DNA of 64,000 nucleotides from Actinospica durhamensis. Its GTDB lineage: Bacteria > Actinomycetota > Actinomycetes > Streptomycetales > Catenulisporaceae. The notes beneath the pieces were generated by a model, which was given only the letters and a program-made list of their open reading frames with translations, was not told where the DNA came from and searched no databases. The stretch is taken from assembly GCF_018139695.1 (NCBI RefSeq), contig NZ_JAGSOG010000008.1, forward strand, positions 16,990 to 80,989. Direction: 5' to 3'. The position numbers and the translations under genes were made by a program. Shown here piece after piece: positions 17,611-28,000 of the stretch; positions within the stretch are counted from its first letter, which is position 1, and each line of letters opens with the position of its first letter.

Positions 17611-18032
17611 GACGTCGTCTACCTCTCCGTCGGCGACAGGCGTCGCGCGATTCCCTTAAGACACCTGATCCGGCTGAGCCGAAGCCCGATACTCCTGCCG
17701 CACACCCTGACCATGCCGCGCTCTCCACGCGGCGGCATGACGGGTTCCTGGTGGAGTACCCGGCGCGTCGCCGCCAAGACCTCGGCAAGGCCTCCGCGTG
17801 TGGTCGGGTTCGGCGGTTCGCCGGGCCTGGCCAGCAGGCGCGACGGCCCCCAAGATCATACCGATTCTCCCACCACACCAACCCGCGAGGCGCCGTCCGC
17901 GTGCCGACAGCGGTGATCCGGCCCACGCTCAACGAGCGTGGGCCGGATCGCCGTGCGGACGTTCACGAGGTATGGGCCCAGTCGCACGAGGTCTGGGCTC
18001 AGTCGGCCGCGAAGTGGGCCGACCCGGCAGGC
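17611..18032. other. Intergenic region with terminator and short repeats
   Basis: These 422 bp hold the GH1 promoter side and the terminator of the sigma-factor partner gene (17916-17948). At 17960-18010 there are short imperfect direct repeats (GCACGAGGT / CAGTCG units). The small leftward frames here are not convincing genes. Confidence 0.45.
17916..17948 (-). terminator. Strong terminator hairpin
   Basis: A perfect 15-bp inverted repeat (ATCCGGCCCACGCTC and its complement) with a 3-nt AAC loop, about 85 bp beyond the stop of the leftward gene at 18033. Confidence 0.8.
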
Positions 18033-19070
18033 TTATCGGTAGACGTTGACGGTCCAGTCCTCCGGGTTGGTGCCGTACCAGACGGCTCCGTTCAGCAGGC
18101 TCGCGGCGGCGGCCACAGTGGCCGGGTCGTGCGAGTTGAGGTAGGCGTCGACGAACAAGCCGTCGCAGTCCTCGCCGAGGAAGGTCGTGGTCTCGGGCGA
18201 GGAGGCGGTGCCGGTGCTGGGGAAAGCGCACTTGGCGACCGTCCCGCCGGCCGGAACCGAGCCGGCCGGGTAGACGGCGATGGTGAGGATGGAGGTGCTT
18301 GCGGGCGCCCTGAGCGTGATCGTCGCCTGCTTCAAGCTCCCGTCGGCGTTGAAGGTCAGGGAAGCCGCCTTGCCGAGGGTGAAGCCGGCGGCCGTGGGCA
18401 GGGCGATGGGCATGCGGACCGCGGTCGAGCCGAAGTGCACCGCGTCGGCGATCTCCGCCAACTCGGTCTTGCTCGCCGTGGCCTGGTCGAACATCAGGTC
18501 GGCCCAGCCGTTCGGCGAGTACCGCCAGGACAGTCCGTTCGGAACGCCGGAGAGGTGGCCGAGGCTGCCGGCCTCGTCCCAGTAGGCCGTGTCGCCGTTC
18601 ACATCAGGGGCCCGCGGGTAGCCCATCGCCGGGTCGGGTCCGGAGTCGAGGAGCGTCACGGTGAAGACGGTGCTGGTGCTCTCGTCGGTCGCCTCGATCT
18701 GCTGCAAGCCCGAGTCGGAGACGCTGACGCTCGTGGCCACCAGCGGCGAGGCCAACTTGCCGAAATACCCGTCCACGGTCAGCGGATCGGTGCCGGCGAC
18801 GGACCGGTGTTCCGTCGGAGCGGCCGAAGAGGTCAGACCCATGCCGGTCGAGGTGGCCGGGGCGATGGCGGCGGCGCCCCCGGTCAGCGTGAAACCGAGC
18901 CCGGTGGCCAGGCCCAGCACGGCCAGCGTGGTGCCCGCCCCCGCGGTTCGGCGGCGAAGCCTGATCCGCTGCGCCTGCCCGATCGCGCGGTGGGGATCGA
19001 TCGTGCCTACCGGGGCCGCGTCGTCGGCGATGCTGCTCAGCTGTTCGCCGAGCAGATTGTCAAAGTCCAT
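18033..19070 (-). CDS. Membrane-anchored partner of the SigE-type sigma factor
   Basis: A 345-residue protein started at ATG 19070 (GAGGAGGAATCCGAG upstream). The first ~42 residues are cytoplasmic, one helix follows (~43-65, AGTTLAVLGLATGLGFTLTG), and the remaining ~280 residues are outside, with two cysteines (AKCAF, EDCDG) near the C-terminus. Its start lies inside the end of the sigma-factor gene (11-bp overlap), so the two are coupled. This is the layout of actinobacterial SigE-family operons, whose second gene encodes a single-pass protein presumed to sense or restrain the sigma factor. No classical anti-sigma zinc motif is visible, so the regulatory role is inference. Confidence 0.75.
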   Translation of the reverse strand: MDFDNLLGEQLSSIADDAAPVGTIDPHRAIGQAQRIRLRRRTAGAGTTLAVLGLATGLGFTLTGGAAAIAPATSTGMGLTSSAAPTEHRSVAGTDPLTVDGYFGKLASPLVATSVSVSDSGLQQIEATDESTSTVFTVTLLDSGPDPAMGYPRAPDVNGDTAYWDEAGSLGHLSGVPNGLSWRYSPNGWADLMFDQATASKTELAEIADAVHFGSTAVRMPIALPTAAGFTLGKAASLTFNADGSLKQATITLRAPASTSILTIAVYPAGSVPAGGTVAKCAFPSTGTASSPETTTFLGEDCDGLFVDAYLNSHDPATVAAAASLLNGAVWYGTNPEDWTVNVYR

Positions 19071-19797
19071 CTCGGATTCCTCCTCTGAGGTGTGTGTTGG
19101 CGGCCGCGAGGCCACCGAGGCTGGTGGTGCCCGGCTCGGGCGGACCGAGCCGTCCGGAGCGGGCGCGTTCGGCCCGCTCCGCGCCCTTGGGTACGCCGTG
19201 GGGTACGGCGGCTGCGGCACCGCCGTCCGGCTCTTCGGACCGGAGCCCGGCCGCCGCGTCCGCGTCCTCGGCCTCGACGTGCATCAGCCGGCGTAGCGTC
19301 TCTATCGCCCGGAAGGTCTGGCTTTTGACGGTGCCGGTCGAGCAGCCGAGGGCGTCTGCGGCCTCGATGATGGACAGCTCGCAGTAGTAACGCAGCACGA
19401 TCACCGCGCGCTGCCTGGGCGGCAGCAGCGGCAGGGCGCGGCGCAGATCGGCCGTGCCCTCCAGATCGGGGCCCGCCTGGCCGCCGCCTGCCCGCTCGAA
19501 GGCGGCTTGCTCCACTTCGGCCGCCCCCTCCGCCTCCCGGTGCAGGACGACCCGCTTCCACCACGGGCTGCGCTGCTCGGCGAGGAAGGTGTTGACGAGG
19601 ACCGTGCGGGCGTAGGCATCCGGATTCGCCGTCTCGTCGATCCGACGCCAGTTGAGGAAGAGCTTCGTCAGGCTGGTCTGCACCAGGTCGTCGGCGCGGT
19701 GCCAGTCCTGGCAGAGCAGGTAGGCGACCCGGCGCAGCCACGCCTGTCTGCCGGTGACGTACTCGGTGAACTGTGCCTGCGTCGTCGCCTGATTCAT
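19060..19797 (-). CDS. SigE-family ECF RNA polymerase sigma factor
   Basis: A 245-residue ECF sigma factor. Region 2 is at ~10-75 (FTEYVTGRQAWLRRVAYLLC, DWHRADDLVQTSLTKLFLNW, NPDAYARTVLVNTFLAEQR) and region 4 at ~115-165 (LPPRQRAVIVLRYYCELSII, EAADALGCSTGTVKSQTFRA). It recognises an unknown promoter set. It is longer than the usual ~175 residues of this group: a ~75-residue Ala/Gly/Glu/Pro-rich tail follows region 4, and its last codons overlap the start of the membrane partner gene. The tail may be an artefact of drift or a real regulatory arm. Confidence 0.92.
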   Translation of the reverse strand: MNQATTQAQFTEYVTGRQAWLRRVAYLLCQDWHRADDLVQTSLTKLFLNWRRIDETANPDAYARTVLVNTFLAEQRSPWWKRVVLHREAEGAAEVEQAAFERAGGGQAGPDLEGTADLRRALPLLPPRQRAVIVLRYYCELSIIEAADALGCSTGTVKSQTFRAIETLRRLMHVEAEDADAAAGLRSEEPDGGAAAAVPHGVPKGAERAERARSGRLGPPEPGTTSLGGLAAANTHLRGGIRDGL

Positions 19798-20119
19798 CAG
19801 CGACTGCCAGGGGCCGCGAAGCGCTGCGTATTCGGGTTCACGCTAGGAGATATGCGCGGCGGGGGCGGGAAGTTGCGTCGCCTTCGCGCCCGTTCCGGGC
19901 CGAGTCCGTGCGGCCGCTGCTGATTCGGCCCGAAAGCGCCGGCGCGCCGGATCCGGTATCGCGGCGTCGACTCGGTTTTGAGGCCGGTGACATCAGCGCA
20001 CAGCAGTGTGACCTGTGAGGACTCGATGAGCTCACTCGCCGGCCGATGGGCGTAGAGCATGCCCAATCCGAGACGCCGAGGTTCATCGGCTGTGATGCGG
20101 CCGACGTTTAATCAGTGTT
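19798..20119. other. Divergent intergenic region
   Basis: These 322 bp lie between the leftward sigma factor and the rightward lipoprotein. TAGCGT-like -10 elements occur on the sigma-factor side (near 19840), and a TGAACCC motif could be an autoregulatory ECF box. A leftward open frame across 19797-20066 shows no domain and I do not call it a gene. Confidence 0.35.
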
Positions 20120-20887
20120 ATGGCTCGCCGAGAGTTGATGATTTCCGTGCTTGCGATCGTGACGTCGATGACCATGGTGAGCTGCTCGGGTTCTGGCTCC
20201 GGCCCCGGTGCCCAACCGTCCACTGCTTCGCCGGTCCCGCCGAGCACAGCGGCGGCGAGCAGCCCGCCGGCAAGCCCGACGCCGGCGGGTCCGGCACAGC
20301 TGACCGGGAGCCAACTGGCAGCCTTGCTGCTGACCCCGGATCAGTTCCCTGCGGGCTTCGCCTCCAGCGCAACCGCCGCGCTCGACTCCGGCGGTTCGAT
20401 CACGACGGCGGCCCCGTTGCACGATCCGCAGCATCTGAGCTGTCCGCAACTGGTCACCGACCTGTGGCGTCCGGGATTCGGCGAGACCGCGATGGCGACG
20501 AACCTCGTCTTCAACAATGCCACCAGCGAGTCCTACTCGGAGGCGGTCTACCAGTTCGCGAGCTCGGGTCTGGCCGACGTGTTCTACGACGATCTCTCGG
20601 CGACCTGGTCCTCCTGCCGCACGATCGTGGCCGACCTCACCCCGACCGAGGTCGGCCGGATGGCCGTCCTTCCGGCAACCGCGCCCAGCGGCCTCGGGGT
20701 GCAGGACTTCGCCGTGACCATGGACGGTACCGAGGGCCGCCGCCTGAGTCAGACGGTGACGGTCGTGCGCGAGGGCGTGGACGTCTACCTCGGCGCTGCC
20801 AGCCGCCTCGGCACCAAGCAGCCCACCGACCTCAGCAGCGCCGCGCTGCTGCACGAGCTCATCGGCAGCGTGTCCGAGTCGGGTTGA
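20120..20887 (+). CDS. Lipoprotein of unknown function
   Basis: A 255-residue exported lipoprotein. The signal sequence is MARRELMISVLAIVTSMTMV followed by the lipobox Cys22 (VSC|SG). A ~45-residue Ser/Pro/Ala/Gly linker follows, then a ~180-residue globular domain with two cysteines (LSCPQL, SSCRTI) and LLLTPDQFPAGF, a motif common in PknH-sensor-like or LpqN-like actinobacterial exodomains. I suspect a sensor-like domain of that type but cannot confirm it. It is divergent from the sigma-factor pair, so it could be one of its targets. Confidence 0.7.
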   Translation: MARRELMISVLAIVTSMTMVSCSGSGSGPGAQPSTASPVPPSTAAASSPPASPTPAGPAQLTGSQLAALLLTPDQFPAGFASSATAALDSGGSITTAAPLHDPQHLSCPQLVTDLWRPGFGETAMATNLVFNNATSESYSEAVYQFASSGLADVFYDDLSATWSSCRTIVADLTPTEVGRMAVLPATAPSGLGVQDFAVTMDGTEGRRLSQTVTVVREGVDVYLGAASRLGTKQPTDLSSAALLHELIGSVSESG

Positions 20888-20999
20888 TCGGCGCTCCACT
20901 CATGGGCCGGGAACGTGTATGCGGGAACGAGTAGGGAGTTGTCGGCGGTGGCTGAGCTGTTGCCGTAGTCTGTGCCGCAATTGACCTCGGGAGGGACCT

Positions 21000-22046
21000 A
21001 TGCGGCGTGCGCTGTGGACAGTGGCCGCCGGTGCGGCTGCTTCGGGAGCCTTGGCTTACGCAGGGCCCGCGAGTGCTGCGACGGGCACGGCTTCCCCCGG
21101 TACGAGCACGAGTTCGCCCGCGGCGGCGTGCGGACCCGATGGGCAGTTGTCGATGTCCGCGAACACCGATCTGTACGACAGCCAGACCAGCACGCCGGGT
21201 CATACGGTGTATTCGACGACTGTGATCGGGAACAGTCTCGGTGCGCTGCCCCATGCCGAGATTCGCTTGCAGATCGTCCCGCAGATGCAGGGGGCGACGA
21301 ATCGGCCACCGCTGCCGGGCGTCGAGTGGAGCCTCGACGGCGGCGCTTGGCACAACCCGCAGGTGTCGTGGATCACTGACGTGTCCGGCTTGCCGTATTG
21401 GATGGGGCCCGATCTTGCCATCGGGACGCTGTCGACCGGCACCCATAAGGTCGAGGTCGGCTTCACCTTCGCGACCGGTGATCTGTACGGCGCTTATGGT
21501 GCCAACGTCTATGTCGATGCCGACAAGTGCTCGGCCGGGGGCGATCTCGGCACTTACGGCTCTGGCTACGTATCGGCGGCTTTCGACGGTCCAGCCCCTG
21601 AAGCCGGCTCCGGCGGGAGCAGCGGAACTTCGGGAGGCACGAAGAGTGGGAGCTCGGGCACCGGAGGCACGGTGCACAGCAGCACGCCGCGAGCGTCGGC
21701 GCCGAGCAGCAGCGCGCCCACGTTGACCGCAGGCGCGACCGCGTCGCAGGCCGCGCCGGGCGTGACCGGCGAGCCTGTCTCGGCTCCCACACGTGCGCTC
21801 GGGGCTCAGGATGTTGCTGCGCAGAACACGGCCGCGGCCTCCTCGCTTGGCACGTACGCCTTGTGGAGCCTGATCGTTCTCGCCGCGTTCGCACTGGGCG
21901 GCTTCGCGGTGCGCCGGCGGCAACTCCGCGCCAGCGTCAGCACTGTCGCCGGTACGGACCTCACCGCAGGCAGCAGCGGCGACAGGGGCGACAGCGATGG
22001 CACTGACGGCACCGATGGCACCGATGGTCAGGGCCCTGCTGCATAG
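21000..22046 (+). CDS. Exported surface protein with C-terminal membrane anchor
   Basis: A 348-residue protein with GGGAGGGACCT ahead of its ATG. A signal peptide covers ~1-27 (ending GPASA-AT). An Ig-like beta domain (~45-185) with cysteines at ACGPD and DKCSA includes TVIGNSLGALPHAEIRLQIV. A ~90-residue Ser/Gly/Thr/Ala stalk follows, then a single helix (~285-305, LWSLIVLAAFALGGFAV) and a basic stop-transfer RRRQLR. The cytoplasmic tail ends in DGTDGTDGTDG, encoded by a 9-bp tandem repeat (about 22003-22028). No sortase motif is present. Probably displayed on the cell surface; role unknown. Confidence 0.75.
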   Translation: MRRALWTVAAGAAASGALAYAGPASAATGTASPGTSTSSPAAACGPDGQLSMSANTDLYDSQTSTPGHTVYSTTVIGNSLGALPHAEIRLQIVPQMQGATNRPPLPGVEWSLDGGAWHNPQVSWITDVSGLPYWMGPDLAIGTLSTGTHKVEVGFTFATGDLYGAYGANVYVDADKCSAGGDLGTYGSGYVSAAFDGPAPEAGSGGSSGTSGGTKSGSSGTGGTVHSSTPRASAPSSSAPTLTAGATASQAAPGVTGEPVSAPTRALGAQDVAAQNTAAASSLGTYALWSLIVLAAFALGGFAVRRRQLRASVSTVAGTDLTAGSSGDRGDSDGTDGTDGTDGQGPAA

Positions 22047-22273
22047 GTCGTGTCGGGACGTCGCTTGGCGGGGGGCTTGCGCAGTGCTCCTCGCGCTCGC
22101 TCACAGGACGCCGCTGGTGCGGATTGCTTCGCTGGTGTCGAGGCCGAGCCGGGCGTACCAGTTCAGGGCGAATTCGAAGGAGAGGTACTTGCCGATCAGG
22201 CCGGCTGCGGCGAGGTGCTGGTGGTTTCTTCGGCATCCGGCTGCGGCTGTCCGCCGGCCGCCCGGGGCCGCCC

Positions 22274-22306
22274 GGGCGCCGCGCCGGTCTTCACAGCGTG
22301 GCGCCC
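22274..22306 (-). terminator. Terminator after the leftward RILDTR-module gene
   Basis: Arms GGGCGCCGCGC (22274-22284) and GCGTGGCGCCC (22296-22306) pair over 11 bp with one G/T position and an 11-nt loop. It lies 13 bp beyond the stop at 22319. Confidence 0.6.
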
Positions 22307-22318
22307 GGACGGCGGGGA

Positions 22319-24040
22319 TCACTGGTTCTCGAAGTAGCCGAACCAGTCCATGATCACCTGGGCGCTTCCGTTGCCGCCGAGGTAGATCGCGTAGCCGTTC
22401 GTACCGGGAGCGAGGAACGCCAGGTTCGCGATCGTCTGGCCGGCCGTGTAGTTGAGGTTCGAGGTCGGGTTCAGCGCCGCGGGCACCATCGGGCTGTACG
22501 GGTACAGCGACAGGTAGCCGTTGCCCGTGGGCTGCGTCACCGTCGCGTTGAAGATCGCGGCGGTGGGCAAGGCCGGTGAGTCGGATGCGGCCACCGGGAA
22601 GGGCTCCGATTGCGGGAGGCCGGCCTGGATCGGACCGCCGGTGCTGCGCGTGTCCAGAATGCGGATCGGCCCGGAGAGCGGGACGTAGGCGCTGCCGCCC
22701 GCGGGGCTGGGCGTGCCGGTGAAGTAGCCGGAGGCGTCGGCGATGATGTCCACGGGACCGGCACCGCTGTTGTGGATGGCGATCTGGCCGATCGTGGGGG
22801 ATTCGAAGCTGATCGGCACGATCGCCGCGTTGGCCGAAGCCGCTCCCGCCGCGTAGTTGAGGTTGGAGGCGGACGGGATCGGCCCGGTGCCGCTCGGGTT
22901 GCTGGTGGAGTAGGCGGTGATCACGCCCGGGTGCGTGGCGTCGACCGCGGTCAGGTTGACCGCGACGGCCGCCGCGTCGAACGGGATCACGCCGCCCTTG
23001 ATGCCGGACACGGTCACGTAGATGGTCCCGTTGGCCGGGATCCGGGCGATCTTGCCGGTGCCGATCCCCTTGCGGGTGTCGATGATCCGCGTCGGCGTGA
23101 CCGGGAAGTACGCGTCGGCATTCGCGTCGGTGAAGTAGCCCTGGATGTCGGCGACGATGCCGGTCGAGCCGCTCGAGTTGTTGTAGAAGTCGATCAGGCC
23201 GTTCTTGCCGACCGGCACCACCACGAGGTTCGGCACGTTCTTGTTCTTGGCGTAGTTCACGTTCGACGTGATCGGACGCGTCGACGCCTTGCCCGACTGG
23301 TCCTCGTCGCCGTACACCGTGAGCACGCCGTTCGCGGTGCCCCCGGTCGCCGTCACGTTCATCACGACGGCGGTGACGCCGACGGGGGTGGAGGACTTCT
23401 GGGCGCCGTCGCTCACACCGACTCCGGCGACCTTGAGCTTGAGCGTGCCGTGCGGGGCGACCGGGGCCGCGGCCGCGCCGATTCCCTTGCGGGTGTCGAG
23501 CATCCGCCACGGACCGAACGCGGTGAACTCGGAGCCGAGCGTCTGCACGGCGACGGAGTTGGTCGCGGTGTCGCCGGAGCCGTCGTCCACCGTGACGGTG
23601 ATCGTCTCGGGGCCGGAATAGCCGTATGCGTGCTGGAATTTCAGCGGTTCCGTGGCGCCTGCGTCGACGGTCTGGAAGATCTCCGAGACGTCGCCCCACT
23701 TGATGTCGAGTTGCGCGGTTCCGGTCGTCAGGCCGGTGACGTCGACCGTCAGCTCGACGCCCAGGGCGCTGGTTTCCTGGGCCTGGAGCGCGACGGCCAG
23801 GTTCGGGTTGGGCGTCGTGGTCGAGGTCGCGTCGAGCGTGCGGACGAGCTTCGAACTGCTCGCCGGGCTGGTGAAGGTCCTGGCTCCGGCAGCCTGCGCG
23901 AGCGACGCGGCGGACTTGACGAACGCGTGGGCCGACGAAGCCGACGCGGCCGGTGTGGCGGCCTCGGCGAGAGTCGGGGTGAGAGCGATACCGAACGAGC
24001 CGACGAGGGCCAGCGGTATCAAGACAGAGCGGCGTTGCAC
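22319..24040 (-). CDS. Secreted PKD-like protein with three RILDTR modules
   Basis: A 573-residue exoprotein. The GTG at 24040 is chosen because GGGGAGGAT precedes it (the same site type as at 799 and 31361) and a signal peptide follows (VQRRSVLIPLALVGSFGIAL ... AEAA). Residues ~75-165 form a PKD-like beta domain (LDIKWGDVSEIFQTV, YGYSGPETITVTVDDGSGD). Three successive ~120-residue modules follow, opening with WRMLDTRKGIG, TRIIDTRKGIG and IRILDTRSTGG and each closing with a GYF motif; the protein ends right after the third. Modules share NVTA, SNLNY or SNVNY and IVPV strands. Not enzymatic by sight; probably adhesive or carbohydrate/surface-binding, which is inference. Confidence 0.85.
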   Translation of the reverse strand: MQRRSVLIPLALVGSFGIALTPTLAEAATPAASASSAHAFVKSAASLAQAAGARTFTSPASSSKLVRTLDATSTTTPNPNLAVALQAQETSALGVELTVDVTGLTTGTAQLDIKWGDVSEIFQTVDAGATEPLKFQHAYGYSGPETITVTVDDGSGDTATNSVAVQTLGSEFTAFGPWRMLDTRKGIGAAAAPVAPHGTLKLKVAGVGVSDGAQKSSTPVGVTAVVMNVTATGGTANGVLTVYGDEDQSGKASTRPITSNVNYAKNKNVPNLVVVPVGKNGLIDFYNNSSGSTGIVADIQGYFTDANADAYFPVTPTRIIDTRKGIGTGKIARIPANGTIYVTVSGIKGGVIPFDAAAVAVNLTAVDATHPGVITAYSTSNPSGTGPIPSASNLNYAAGAASANAAIVPISFESPTIGQIAIHNSGAGPVDIIADASGYFTGTPSPAGGSAYVPLSGPIRILDTRSTGGPIQAGLPQSEPFPVAASDSPALPTAAIFNATVTQPTGNGYLSLYPYSPMVPAALNPTSNLNYTAGQTIANLAFLAPGTNGYAIYLGGNGSAQVIMDWFGYFENQ

Positions 24041-24142
24041 CGCATCCTCCCCTGGATGTTTTCCGCGCTGCGAGAGCACGGGGCGACAGAGCTGAGCCAA
24101 CCGACGCTACTGCTCACCAGCGTTTCAGGCCATATATTTTCG

Positions 24143-24775
24143 TCACGGCTTTGATACGGACCGGCGCGCGACGAGCTTCGCCTCCAGGTGCCGGCGCACG
24201 TCGGGCCACTCGGCGCCGGTGATCGAGAAGATCGCGGCATCGCGCAGCAGGCCGTCTTCGCCGGGGGCCCAGGAGCGCGACCAGTTGCGCAGCACGCCTT
24301 CGAAGCGCGCACCCACGCTCTCGATCGCCGCCCGCGAACGCGCGTTGCGTGCGTCGGTCTTCAAGTCCACGCGCATGACGCCGAACGCCTCGAACGCGTG
24401 CCGGAACAGCAGGTATTTGGCTTCGGTGTTGATGCCGGTGCCCTGCGCGTCGGCGGCGAGCCAGGTGAAGCCGACTTCGATCGCGTACAGGCTGCCGTCC
24501 TCGCGGCGGCGCGGGTCCCAGAAGGAGGTGGCGCCCACCGTCCGACCCGTGGCCACCTCGATCTGCGCATAGGGGGCCAGGCGCCCGGCGGCGGCCCGCG
24601 CGTGCTGCTGCTCGACGTAGTCGACTGCCTCCTCCAGCGTGGAGGGAACCCAGGTGTACCCGTATGAATCGCGCGACTGCGCTGCCGCGGCCAGGCCCGC
24701 AGCGTGGTGCTGATCGAGCGGTTCGAGCCGAACGAACCGACCTTCGAGTACGGGTCCTTCGAGGTGGAAGTCCAT
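24143..24775 (-). CDS. GNAT-family N-acetyltransferase
   Basis: A 210-residue enzyme of the RimJ/RimL-like group (Acetyltransf_3). It starts with [20 protein letters not shown] at ATG 24775, where similarity begins, although the frame is open to 24889. The acetyl-CoA binding region is around [20 protein letters not shown], in place of the usual Q/RxxGxG/A loop, and [20 protein letters not shown] with [11 protein letters not shown] is the conserved strand-helix of this subgroup. Acceptor unknown; such proteins acetylate protein N-termini, amino acids or antibiotics. It lies between two secreted-protein genes without evident linkage. Confidence 0.9.
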   Translation of the reverse strand: MDFHLEGPVLEGRFVRLEPLDQHHAAGLAAAAQSRDSYGYTWVPSTLEEAVDYVEQQHARAAAGRLAPYAQIEVATGRTVGATSFWDPRRREDGSLYAIEVGFTWLAADAQGTGINTEAKYLLFRHAFEAFGVMRVDLKTDARNARSRAAIESVGARFEGVLRNWSRSWAPGEDGLLRDAAIFSITGAEWPDVRRHLEAKLVARRSVSKP

Positions 24776-25035
24776 GCGCAGGACTGTAGCGGGGCGGCGC
24801 TCGGCAGAGGTTCGGCACGGTTCGGCGCAGCAGCCTGAGTGCGTCGGCTTCGCAGCCGGCCCGACCGGAACGTATGGGCTCTGTAACACTTCCGTCCCGC
24901 TCTCGCACTGATCATGAATGCCCCCTTATGGTCATCCGGGAGTCAAGGCGGGGTAAAGCCTCGCGGCCCGCCTGCTGACGGCGGGCACATCGTTTTCGCA
25001 GGTGCCCGGGGTGCCGGGCTTGGGAGGACCTATCC

Positions 25036-28000
25036 ATGCCGGCCAATTCGTCGCGCCGTGGTGCCGTGCGCGTGTGGGCGCTCGTGTTGTCCCTACTCGT
25101 CGGTGTGTCGGCGGGGGCGGTGGTGAGCGCGGCGCCCGCGCGCGCCGACGTGGACACCGTCTCCAATGACAACCAGCGCACGGGGTGGGACCAGAACGAG
25201 CCCGCGCTCTCGTCGGGGTCGGTGACCGGCAGCGACTTCGGCCAGCTGTTCTCGACCGCGCTCGACGGGCAGATCTACGCGCAGCCGCTGGTGGTGGGCT
25301 CGACGGTGATCGTCGGGACCGAGGAGAACTACGTCTACGGGCTCAACAGCGAGACCGGGGCCATCCTCTGGTCGACCTACCTCGGCCCGTCCTGGCCGGC
25401 TTCCACCATCGGCTGCGGCGATCTCGTGCCCGACATCGGGATCACCTCGACCCCGGTCTACGACCCGTCCTCCGGGTACGTCTACCTGACCGCGAAGGTG
25501 AACAACGGGACCAGCGCCAGTCTGCCGCACTACTACCTCTACGCGCTGAACGCGGCCACGGGCGCGGTGCGACCGGGGTGGCCGGTGACGATCGGGGGCT
25601 CGCCCTCGAACGACCCGACGAACACCTTCGACACCGAGGACCAGCTTCAGCGCCCGGGCCTGCTGCTGCAGAACGGCAGCATCTACCTGGCCTTCGGCGG
25701 GCACTGCGACTACCAGCCCTACCGCGGTTACGTGGTCGGGGTGAACATCGGCACGCAGGTGCAGCACATGTGGACCACCGAGGCCGGGGCGAACGCGTCG
25801 GGCGCGGGGGTCTGGCTCTCCGGCGGCGGGATCGTCTCGGACGGCGCGGGCGGCATGTTCATCGCGACCGGCAACGGGGTCACGCCTCCGGTCGGGCCCG
25901 GCACCTCGCCGCCGACCACGCTCTCCGAGTCCGTGGTGCACCTGGCCGTCGCGGCCGACGGCACCATCTCGGCCTCCGACTTCTTCGCGCCCGCGAACGC
26001 GGCGACACTGGACGCGAACGACCAGGACGTGGCCTCCGGCGGTCCGGTCGCGTTGCCCGACGCCGAGTTCGGCACCACGGCCGACCCGCATCTGATGGTG
26101 GAGATCGGCAAGGACGGACGGCTGTTCCTCCTCAATCGCGACTCCCTCGGCGGCCGGGCGCAGGGCGCGGGCGGCACCGACGCGGTCGTGGGCGAGACCA
26201 CCCTGGCCGGCGTCTGGGGGCATCCCGCGGTGTGGGGCGGGGACGGCGGATACGTGTACGTCGACGAGGCCTACAGCCATCTGGTCGCCCTCGGCTACGG
26301 GCTGACCGGGACCGGGCAGCCGGCGCTGCACGTGGCCGGAAACAGCGCGGAGAGCTTCGGCTACACCTCCGGCTCGCCCGTGGTGACCTCGAACGGCACC
26401 ACGTCCGGCTCGGCCCTGGTCTGGGTCGTGCAGGCCTCAGGGCCGAACGGCAGCAACGGCGAGTTGATGGTCTACAACGCGGTGCCCTCGAACGGCGTGA
26501 TGACCCTGCTGCGCTCCTGGCCGCTGGGCACCGTCTCCAAGTTCTCGGTGCCCGCGACGAACAACGGCCGGATCTACGTCGGCACCCGCGACGGCAACCT
26601 GATCGCGTTCGGCGCGCCCACGACGCAGCCCTTGCAGGGCAGCGGGGCCGCGTTCGGCTCGGTGGCGGTCGACTCCACCAGCTCGGCGAACGTCACGCTG
26701 ACCGCGGCGAGGACGGTCACGGTCTCCGCGGCCACCACCAGCGCCCCGTTCGGGGTCGGCGCGACCACCACTCCCGCCCTGCCGGTCACGCTGACGGCCG
26801 GTCAGACGCTGACCGTTCCGGTGACCTACAGCCCGACGGCCTGGGGTGCGAGTACCGGCACACTCTCGCTGACCACTGATCAGGGCACGGTGAACTTCGG
26901 ACTGAGCGGTACCGGCACCCAAGGAGGTCTGGCCGCGACTCCCGCGTCCCAGGACTGGGGAAGCATGGCCGTGGGCAGTTCGGAGACGCTGACCGTCGGC
27001 GTGACGAACACCGGCACGACCACCGAGACCATCACCGGTGTGACGGGGCCGAGCGCGCCGTTCACCGCGAGCGGACTTCCCGCCGTCGGCAGCACGATCG
27101 CGCCGGGGGTGTCCGAGACGATGAGCGTCACCTACGCGCCGACCGCAGTCGAGAACGACAGCTCCTCGATCGTGCTCACGAGTGATCAGGGCTCGGTGAC
27201 GATCCCGTTGACGGGCGTCGGGATCCAGGCCGATCCACAGGTGACGATCAATCCGACGAGCCTGTCCTTCGGCAACGTCGCGATCGGCCAGGTCGCCACG
27301 CAGACCTTCACCGTGGCCAACACCGGAAACGTCAATCTGACGGTGACCAAGGCCGCACCGGCGGCCGCGCCGTTCGGCGCGGTCAACCCGATCCCGGAGA
27401 ACCAGGAACTGGCGCCGGGGGAGAGCTACACCGTCTCGGTCACCTTCACCCCGACCGCGTTGACCAGTTATTCGGGCGTCTACGAGGTCTCCACCAACAC
27501 CGGGCAGGGCGCGATGAGCATCACGCTGACCGGGACCGGCGTGGGCTCCCAGTACGCCTCGACCGGACCCACCCGGATCCTCGACACCCGCTACGGCCTC
27601 GGCGCGCCGAAGGCGAAGGTCGCCGTCGGCAGCTACGTCGCGCTCAAGATCGCGGGTAACGGCTCGATCCCGGCGAGCGTGGCCGCCGTGGCCCTGAACG
27701 TCACCGCGACCGACACCGTGGGCAACGGCTACGTCAGCGTCGAGCCGGACGGTACCGGCGCCGCGACCTCGAACCTCAACTACCTGGCCGGACAGACGAA
27801 GGCGAACACGGTGATCGCCCCGGTCGCCGCGGACGGCAAGGTCGACCTGTACGTCGTCGGTTCGAGCGGCGGCAGCGCCGACCTGATCGCCGACGTTTCC
27901 GGCTACTTCGCCGGGGGCGTGGGCAGCGGGTACACCCCGGTGACTCCGGCCCGGATCCTCGACACCCGCCACGGCACCGGCGCCCCGGCCAAGCAGGTCG

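Noticed and set aside
22101..22318. Leftward frame ending in ALNWYARLGLDTSEA after the RILDTR gene
   Set aside because: It is interrupted from any start, crosses the terminator hairpin and has no recognisable domain.
24114..24908. Second leftward frame over the GNAT gene
   Set aside because: Its product is Arg/Gly/His-rich; the GNAT frame has the acetyltransferase motifs.
25093..26331. Leftward frame opposite the beta-propeller gene
   Set aside because: Codon composition is that of an antisense shadow; the opposite strand has signal peptide and domains.
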